From positions 1 through 64,000 of the forward strand of contig CADBCZ010000021.1 of assembly GCA_902793335.1 (NCBI GenBank): a stretch of 64,000 nucleotides of DNA. The letters run 5' to 3'. This DNA is from an uncultured Lachnospiraceae bacterium. Lineage in GTDB: Bacteria; Bacillota; Clostridia; Lachnospirales; Lachnospiraceae. Below are positions 58,645 to 64,000 of this stretch, in pieces. Under the pieces are notes generated by a model, which did not search any database, was not told where the DNA came from, and was given only the letters and a program-made list of their open reading frames with translations. How positions within the stretch are numbered: the first letter of the stretch is position 1; every line of letters begins with the position of its first letter. A program made the translations under genes and the position numbers.

Positions 58645-59529
58645 TCAACCCTTCACAGAGCCACCCGTTACACCTTCTACGTAGTAATTCTGTAATAGCA
58701 TGAACAGGATCGTTACAGGGACAGCTATCATTATACCGCCTGCGCAGAACCTGGTAAAATATCCCTGATAATCATTAGTCCACACCCATCTGGTCATAGC
58801 AACCGCAACGTTGTAACTTTCATCATGTCCAAATGCAATATAAGAAGCAAAGATGTAGTCACACCATGGACCCATAAATGCAACTAACGCTGTATAAATT
58901 ATAATCGGTTTACTCATAGGAAGTGTCATCGTAAAGAATATTCTTGCACGAGACGCGCCATCTATCATAGCAGCTTCATCTAGTGCTCTTGGTATGGTAT
59001 CGAAATATCCTTTACTTACATAATACAACATACCCGAGCTGGCAACACCAACCAATATCAATCCCGGAATTGCACCTTCCTGTGTCAGGCCAAGCTGTTT
59101 TAACAAAAAATACAGACAAATCATCGTAAGGAATCCCGGGAACATTCCAAGTACCAGCCAGAAGCGCATCAAAAAGGTACGTCCCTTAAAACGCATTCTT
59201 GAAAGAGTATATGCAACACACAAGATTACAACAGTCTGAAACAATGCGACAAAGAATGCTATAATCATTGTGTTTCCGTACCATTTCAAGAAATTAGTCT
59301 CACCCGAAAACAGAAATCTGTAATTGTCTAAAGAAAATGTCTTCGGAATAAGATAATCAACCATTCCACCATATTCAACCTTAGGATCATACGATCTGAA
59401 ACTCTGTAACAATAAACCTACAAAAGGGAACAACCATATAATAGAGATCACAACAAGCGCGATATACGATATGGTCAGATCCGTTTTTTTATTTTTTCTC
59501 ATACCCGCATTGCTATTGCCCTTACTCAT
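58645..59529 (-). CDS. malG: maltodextrin ABC permease, MalG type
   Basis: 294 residues, six TMs, with the EAA loop ALDEAAMIDGASRARIFFTM then PMSKPIIIY. The C-terminus (YFTRFCAGGIMIAVPVTILF, then LQNYYVEGVTGGSVKG) is typical MalG. It overlaps malF by 4 bp. The ATP-binding subunit is not encoded here, so a shared MsmX/MsmK-type ATPase elsewhere is inferred. Confidence 0.93.
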   Translation of the reverse strand: MSKGNSNAGMRKNKKTDLTISYIALVVISIIWLFPFVGLLLQSFRSYDPKVEYGGMVDYLIPKTFSLDNYRFLFSGETNFLKWYGNTMIIAFFVALFQTVVILCVAYTLSRMRFKGRTFLMRFWLVLGMFPGFLTMICLYFLLKQLGLTQEGAIPGLILVGVASSGMLYYVSKGYFDTIPRALDEAAMIDGASRARIFFTMTLPMSKPIIIYTALVAFMGPWCDYIFASYIAFGHDESYNVAVAMTRWVWTNDYQGYFTRFCAGGIMIAVPVTILFMLLQNYYVEGVTGGSVKG

Positions 59530-60830
59530 TGGAATCCCTCCTCATCTTTTACTGAAGGCAGTCTGTTATATACAACTAACATAATCACAGCAGTTACAAC
59601 AAAGACCATGATTCCCAACACCGCTGCCATCTTATAATTTGTATCATTTACTGTCATTTTATAAAGCCATGTAACCAAAAGATCCGTGGAGCCTGCATTG
59701 TTAGCAAGTTTCATAGACTGCGGTTTACCCTGCGTAAGCAGATAGATTACATTGAAATTGTTAAGATTTCCAATAAACTGTGTAAGCAGGAACGGACCTG
59801 TTACAAAAAGCATATACGGAAGCGTGATATTCTTAAACATCTGCCATCCGGTAGCTCCGTCAACCCTTGCACTTTCATACAGATCTTCCGGAATATTCAT
59901 GAGAATTCCTGTAGCTATAAGCATCATATAAGGGATGCCAATCCAAATATTTACAACAAGAATCGTAACACGCGCCAACATAGGATCTACCCAGAATTGA
60001 ATCGGCGAATCAATCAATCCCCATTTAATAAGATAACCATTAAGAAGTCCATCATTTGCAAACAACTTCATTATATACAGAAGCGATACAAACTGCGGTA
60101 CGGCGATTGTCATAACCAGAATGGTTCTCCAGAGTTTCTTGAATCGCAGGCCATTTTTGTTAATAAGCATTGCCACCCCAAGACCAAGGAAATAATCAAT
60201 AAAGGTTGCAAAAAATGCCCACACCAATGTCCAGAGCAAAACCTGGAAGAATGTCGATCCCATACCGTGAGAACCAAAGGAGAATAACTCCTTAAAGTTT
60301 TTGAGTCCTACCCATGTAAACAAGTTGGTAGGCGACTGATGATTTTTATCATAGTTAGTAAATGCCACACAGATCATGAAAATGATCGGCAACACAGTAA
60401 ATACAAAAATACCTGTGACAGGTGCCGCCAATAATGTCTTGTCAAAATTTTCATCAAGAAGTGAGTAAAGCACTTTCTTATTAGACGGAAGCTCTTTTCC
60501 CTTCTTTAAAAGTTCCTCATCATGCAGGTTATCTTTGATATTCAAATACCACAAAAATATAAAGACGAGAATAACGATTATGGTAAGTATACCAAACAAA
60601 AGAATCAGAAAAGAATTGTCTCCGTATACCGTCTTACGCCCTTGTTTAACAGTTTCTACCGTACCGAGTGTCGGCAGTTTTGAAAGATAACTTGCTCCAA
60701 ATTTGACCATATAGAGTATGAAGAAAATCTCAGATATCAAAAATGCAAGACCCTTAACTATCTGTCCTCGCATTATCTGTCCGATACCCATGATCAAAAA
60801 TGAAAGTTTGGTCTTAATATCTCCCTTCAT
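59526..60830 (-). CDS. malF: maltodextrin ABC permease, MalF type
   Basis: 434 residues. An N-terminal extension (about 1-130) holds two extra TMs and a loop, as in Gram-positive MalF/MdxF, followed by six TMs. The EAA loop is LYESARVDGATGWQMFKNIT and the conserved MALTOSE-type segment FNVIYLLTQGKPQ follows. It couples to MalG by ATGA overlap. A hairpin between malE and malF (60875-60912) likely reduces its transcription relative to the binding protein. Confidence 0.93.
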   Translation of the reverse strand: MKGDIKTKLSFLIMGIGQIMRGQIVKGLAFLISEIFFILYMVKFGASYLSKLPTLGTVETVKQGRKTVYGDNSFLILLFGILTIIVILVFIFLWYLNIKDNLHDEELLKKGKELPSNKKVLYSLLDENFDKTLLAAPVTGIFVFTVLPIIFMICVAFTNYDKNHQSPTNLFTWVGLKNFKELFSFGSHGMGSTFFQVLLWTLVWAFFATFIDYFLGLGVAMLINKNGLRFKKLWRTILVMTIAVPQFVSLLYIMKLFANDGLLNGYLIKWGLIDSPIQFWVDPMLARVTILVVNIWIGIPYMMLIATGILMNIPEDLYESARVDGATGWQMFKNITLPYMLFVTGPFLLTQFIGNLNNFNVIYLLTQGKPQSMKLANNAGSTDLLVTWLYKMTVNDTNYKMAAVLGIMVFVVTAVIMLVVYNRLPSVKDEEGFQ

Positions 60831-60874
60831 ATCTGACCTCCAAAATATTGATATAAAAATCTATCTCGTGATAT

Positions 60875-60912
60875 AAAAAAATCCGGCAAAAGACAGATTC
60901 TTCTGCCGGATT
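60875..60912 (-). terminator. attenuating terminator between malE and malF
   Basis: Minus strand AATCCGGCAGAAG / TTTTGCCGGAT stem followed by TTTTTT (60880-60875), 13 bp past malE. Such intercistronic hairpins usually permit partial read-through, raising binding protein over permease. Confidence 0.75.
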
Positions 60913-60924
60913 CTTAAGCTTAAA

Positions 60925-62280
60925 TTAATTAGCGTAAGACTCACATGTCTCCTGGAACTGTTTGAGTGTTTCCATTAACTCTTCATCTGTTGAGCTTGAT
61001 GTGATATCACCATTTCTTACACTGTCACCAAGTGATGTTGCCAATGTCCAATAATCTCCAGGATACTGTCCCTGAGGAATAGTATACTTTAACTGCTCAG
61101 CAAGTGCCGAAAGTGCAACGTCTGATTTAACAGCATCTGAAGCCTGTGCGTTAAGGTTAGAAGGGCCCCAACCAACTTCAGTGTATCTGTCAAGCTGAAC
61201 CTGCTCACTTGCAAGGAAGTTAGCTAATGCATCACATGCTGCAAGCTTGTTATCGTCTGTCTGTGGTTTAACACCAAGAAGCTTGAATCCACCAAAACCG
61301 CTCATCTGATACTCTGTTCCGTTAGCATCCTTAAATGTAGGAAGCTTAGCACAAGCGAAGTTGTCACCAAATACGTCCTGAGCTGTTGAGCTGTCCCATG
61401 TACCATCAATAATAGCACCGACATTAGTAGCTTCACCCATAGCAGAACCGTTCTGGAATGCCTTTGACTCGCTAAGTGCAATCATCGCTTTAAGAGCAGC
61501 AACACCCTCATCTGATGCATAAGTTACGTTAGCCTTTGTAAAGTTACCACTGTCATCTGTATCATATGTAAGTTCACATCCTGTACCGAAGAAAAATGCT
61601 GTCTGATACCAGCCATTGTTGATCTCCATGTAGAAGTTCTTTCCTGCTGCTTCACAATCTGCAACAATACCTTCAAGTGTTGATGGATCTTTTACTACAC
61701 TCTTATCATAGTATAAGAAATATCCATTATCTGATGTAAGTGGATATGCATACATCTCGCCACCTACTGTAGCAGCCTTAACTGAACCTTCATCGTTTGC
61801 GCTCTTAACATCATCAATTACATCAGGATTAACTGTCTCAAGAGCACCTGCTGAAACAAGACGCGAAATCTGGTCCTGCGCAAATACATAAATATCAGCA
61901 CCTGACTCAACGTCAGTGATCATGTTTCCTGCAACATCTCCTTCACCAACCGCTTCCACTGTAACTTTGTATCCTGCATAATCAGGATTGTCGTTTAAGA
62001 ACTGCTCAGCCTCTTTTGCTGTAAAGTCAACAACTGCATCTGCTACCCAAACCTTAATTTCACCTTCTGAACCATCACCAACAGTTGTACTTGGAGTTGC
62101 TTCCTCTGATTCATCAGTTGCCTCTGCATCTTTGTCCTCTGCCGCTTCTGTATCTTTATCCTCTGCTGCCTCTGTTTTTGCTTCTGTTGATTCGTCGGAT
62201 TTAGTTGCTCCACCACAACCTGTCATAAGTGTTCCGACCATTGTCATTGCCAATAGTAACGATAATGCTTTCTTTTTCAT
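60925..62280 (-). CDS. malE: maltose/maltodextrin-binding lipoprotein
   Basis: 451 residues. The lipoprotein signal MKKKALSLLLAMTMVGTLMT has lipobox MTGC (Cys 22). A Glu/Ala/Thr/Asp-rich linker (about 27-68) reaches across the wall. The binding fold begins GEIKVWVADAVVDFTAKEAE and has VYFFAQD-like DIYVFAQDQISRLVSAGALE; the C-terminal region DALANFLASEQVQLDRYTEV is typical of MalE/GanO proteins. It is the first and probably most expressed gene of the operon. Confidence 0.92.
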   Translation of the reverse strand: MKKKALSLLLAMTMVGTLMTGCGGATKSDESTEAKTEAAEDKDTEAAEDKDAEATDESEEATPSTTVGDGSEGEIKVWVADAVVDFTAKEAEQFLNDNPDYAGYKVTVEAVGEGDVAGNMITDVESGADIYVFAQDQISRLVSAGALETVNPDVIDDVKSANDEGSVKAATVGGEMYAYPLTSDNGYFLYYDKSVVKDPSTLEGIVADCEAAGKNFYMEINNGWYQTAFFFGTGCELTYDTDDSGNFTKANVTYASDEGVAALKAMIALSESKAFQNGSAMGEATNVGAIIDGTWDSSTAQDVFGDNFACAKLPTFKDANGTEYQMSGFGGFKLLGVKPQTDDNKLAACDALANFLASEQVQLDRYTEVGWGPSNLNAQASDAVKSDVALSALAEQLKYTIPQGQYPGDYWTLATSLGDSVRNGDITSSSTDEELMETLKQFQETCESYAN

Positions 62281-62334
62281 TTTAATTCCTCCTTATTGAA
62301 TGTGTATAATTAAAAAATTTTAATAATACCATAA

Positions 62335-62349
62335 ATGAAAACGCTTTCC
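62335..62349. promoter_or_regulatory. cre/LacI-type operator in the malE leader
   Basis: ATGAAAACGCTTTCC fits the cre consensus at all but the last position. It lies about 55 bp upstream of the malE start and about 50 bp downstream of the malE -10, so binding would block elongation. CcpA or the adjacent LacI-family protein could bind. Confidence 0.55.
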
Positions 62350-62400
62350 GTCCAATCAATACGCACCGCAAAAAGTTTCGTATTGTTTCGCTACGCGTTC

Positions 62401-62429
62401 ATAATACTCCATTTCATATGGATTGTCAA
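62401..62429 (-). promoter_or_regulatory. promoter of the malE operon
   Basis: Minus strand TTGACA (62429-62424), 17-bp spacer, TATTAT (62406-62401). The leader to malE would be about 115 nt. Confidence 0.75.
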
Positions 62430-62451
62430 TATCAATATTCATTTTATTGCA

Positions 62452-62493
62452 CGAAACATTTCGCTTGATTTTTTACGCAAACCATCTTATAAT
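62452..62493 (+). promoter_or_regulatory. promoter of the LacI-family gene with a dyad operator
   Basis: TTGATT (62465-62470), 17-bp spacer, TATAAT (62488-62493). The dyad CGAAACATTTCG (62452-62463) abuts the -35 and lies between the two divergent promoters, so one bound repressor could affect both. Confidence 0.6.
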
Positions 62494-62545
62494 GTAATTG
62501 TTTTTATCCACAAAACGTCTTACACTTTAAGAAAAGGGAAAAATA

Positions 62546-63535
62546 ATGGCAACCATAAAAGATATAGCAAAAAAATTGAACATTTCTACTGGAACTGTTT
62601 CAAAAGGGTTGAACGGTGCAAGTGACATTAGCGAAGCCCTTCGCAAACAGATATTGGATACCGCTGCCGAAATAGGGTATACCAAACGCGGTTCTAATAA
62701 GATTGCGAACAGAAAGCTTTGTGTATTTGTGGAAAACATGGATTATTATCTCGAAGATGATTTCGGATATGACATAATACTTGGATTTAAGCAGGCAGCA
62801 TTTAACGAAAACTGGGCCGTAGAAGTAGTACCTATCAGCCATATAGTTCAGGAACGACACACTTATGATAGATTTTTGATAAGTCAGGGATTCTCCGGCT
62901 CACTGATTCTTGGTTTTGCCTACGACGATCCATGGATGGATAGCATCAAGAACACACATATTCCTACTGTTCTTTTTGATCACTATACAACCGGCAATCC
63001 TATGGTAGGTTTCGTAGGAATTGATAACGACGAAGGTATAGAACTTGCATTGGAACATTTGATTTCACAGGGACATAAGAAGATTGCATTTTTGAGCGGT
63101 GAAGATACTTCCATGGTCTCCGAATTTCGTTTGACCGCATTTAAGCGAAGTATGAAAGCACATGGTCTTTCATTTATACCTGAACTCTATGCAGTTTCAA
63201 GCTATAGTGTCGGTGCGCGCCCGGAAACCGTACTTTCTCTGATCAACAACGGAGCAACAGCAATCATGTGCGGTAGCGATATTATAGCTTACAGCGTAAT
63301 TCGTGCATGCGAAGAGATGAATATAAGCATACCGGAACAAATCAGTCTGGTAGGATATGACGATCTGCCGGCCTCCGAAATTACCAATCCTCCTCTGACC
63401 TCCGTCAGACAGGACAGAATCATGATTGGAAAATCAGGATATTTTACGCTGTATGCCATAATCCAGGGAGTTCCACTCAGTCGTAACTTTCTGCGTCCAA
63501 CACTTACCATGCGTAAATCGACACATACGTTATAA
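62546..63535 (+). CDS. LacI-family transcriptional regulator, probable maltose repressor
   Basis: 329 residues. The LacI HTH and hinge are at 3-58 (TIKDIAKKLNISTGTVSKGL, then ALRKQILDTAAEIGYT), followed by a periplasmic-binding-fold sensor with DNDEGIELALEHLISQGHKK, AIMCGSDIIAYSVIRACEEM and SLVGYDDLPASEITNPPLTS. It is divergent from malE-malF-malG-GH13, so it is probably MalR, responding to maltodextrin. Length is normal. An AAAGGG site precedes the ATG. Confidence 0.9.
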   Translation: MATIKDIAKKLNISTGTVSKGLNGASDISEALRKQILDTAAEIGYTKRGSNKIANRKLCVFVENMDYYLEDDFGYDIILGFKQAAFNENWAVEVVPISHIVQERHTYDRFLISQGFSGSLILGFAYDDPWMDSIKNTHIPTVLFDHYTTGNPMVGFVGIDNDEGIELALEHLISQGHKKIAFLSGEDTSMVSEFRLTAFKRSMKAHGLSFIPELYAVSSYSVGARPETVLSLINNGATAIMCGSDIIAYSVIRACEEMNISIPEQISLVGYDDLPASEITNPPLTSVRQDRIMIGKSGYFTLYAIIQGVPLSRNFLRPTLTMRKSTHTL

Positions 63536-63571
63536 TCAAAAAGCAGATAGGTAATTTGCCAATAATGAAGC

Positions 63572-63608
63572 AAAAAGAGACGCTCCTTAAACTAAGCGCC
63601 TCTTTTTT
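63572..63608. terminator. bidirectional terminator
   Basis: AAAAAGAGACGCT...AGCGCCTCTTTTTT stem between the LacI-family gene and the GGDEF gene, with A- and T-runs on both sides. Confidence 0.75.
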
Positions 63609-63625
63609 ATACAGTCAGAAACAAT

Positions 63626-64000
63626 TCAATAAAATGTATATGTTCCTTTACCCTGTTTTTTTGATTCATACATAGCCAAATCTGCCATTTCAAATAAATG
63701 AGCCTTGTCTCTGGCATCCTTACCATCCATAATACCAATGCTTATATATATCGGCGGTAATCCGTCATCTGTATTCTCAAGTTCGTTTTCTATTTGTTTT
63801 ATCATTTTCTCAAGCTGATTTCGTTGCACAGCATCAGAATGCATCACAAATACAACAAACTCATCTCCGCCGATACGACATATACAATCATCGTTATCAA
63901 GCGCATTGTTTAATGCACTGACAATTTTCTTCAACACCCTGTCGCCGGTTTCATGACCATATAGATCATTAAAATTTTTGAAATCATCCACATCAAAAAG
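63626..64000 (-). CDS. GGDEF-domain protein (diguanylate cyclase), 5' part outside the window
   Basis: At least 124 C-terminal residues. The frame is open to the window edge (LFDVDDFKNFNDLYGHETGD). It has the active-site motif RIGGDEFVVF and the end ADLAMYESKKQGKGTYTFY, a complete GGDEF C-terminal half. It should make cyclic di-GMP from two GTP. The N-terminal sensor part is not visible. Confidence 0.92.
   Translation of the reverse strand, partial: LFDVDDFKNFNDLYGHETGDRVLKKIVSALNNALDNDDCICRIGGDEFVVFVMHSDAVQRNQLEKMIKQIENELENTDDGLPPIYISIGIMDGKDARDKAHLFEMADLAMYESKKQGKGTYTFY

Noticed and set aside
61988-62299. Ser/Val-rich plus-strand frame opposite the malE linker
   Set aside because: It is the antisense of the Glu/Ala/Asp-rich linker and has no ribosome site.

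Overview
The window looks like chromosomal DNA from a low-GC anaerobic Firmicute, most probably a Lachnospiraceae (Butyrivibrio / Roseburia / Lachnospira-like). The reasons are Clostridia-type EF-Tu, EF-G, RpoB and RpoC, strong AAGGAGG ribosome binding sites, TTGACA-N17-TATAAT promoters, AAA-ATPase/DUF1703 and BspA-type proteins, maltose import genes without their own ATPase, and a four-gene operon of families I know only from this group. The genus is an inference. No tRNA, rRNA or CRISPR array was seen.

Two housekeeping blocks frame the window, both on the minus strand: rplJ-rplL-rpoB-rpoC (50497 to 41409, with an L10 leader) and rpsL-rpsG-fusA-tuf (5898 to 1259). In many Firmicutes these are adjacent; here about 35 kb of accessory DNA lies between rpoC and rpsL. 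Left to right the window holds: a dead transposase and an XRE regulator with a triple operator (1-1160); the str operon; a surface protein with an amber codon in its signal peptide; an AAA-ATPase/nuclease; surE; a long palindromic repeat; a MacA/MacB-like ABC efflux operon; an SPFH/zinc-ribbon protein; a minus-strand gene run that includes deoC, a minimal nucleotidyltransferase and a HEPN-RNase H fusion (15403-19512); Uma2 and patatin genes; a decayed peptide-export locus (21219-25741); a four-gene operon with an Hsp70/actin-like protein (25840-32697); a PLP aminotransferase; a heavily deleted galactoside-utilisation locus (34045-37560); a RelQ-like synthetase with a HAD phosphatase; an acyl-CoA ligase; then the rif block.

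Right of the rif block are a FliD-like gene, a small unknown gene, a DMT permease, a collapsed HD-GYP regulator, and a dead nucleoside ABC importer (53962-56915: amber, frameshift and a deletion fusion). Last comes an apparently intact maltodextrin locus (malE-malF-malG-GH13, with a divergent LacI regulator), and a GGDEF gene runs off the right edge.

The main theme is gene decay. At least eleven loci carry nonsense codons, one-base indels or internal deletions, nearly all in transport, surface or signalling genes, while translation and transcription genes are intact. The best candidates for something undescribed are the HEPN-RNase H fusion beside a nucleotidyltransferase (18009-19155), the four-gene operon (25840-32697), and the pair of about 204-bp intergenic palindromic elements whose outer stems differ in sequence but still pair (10170-10374 and 49253-49455).
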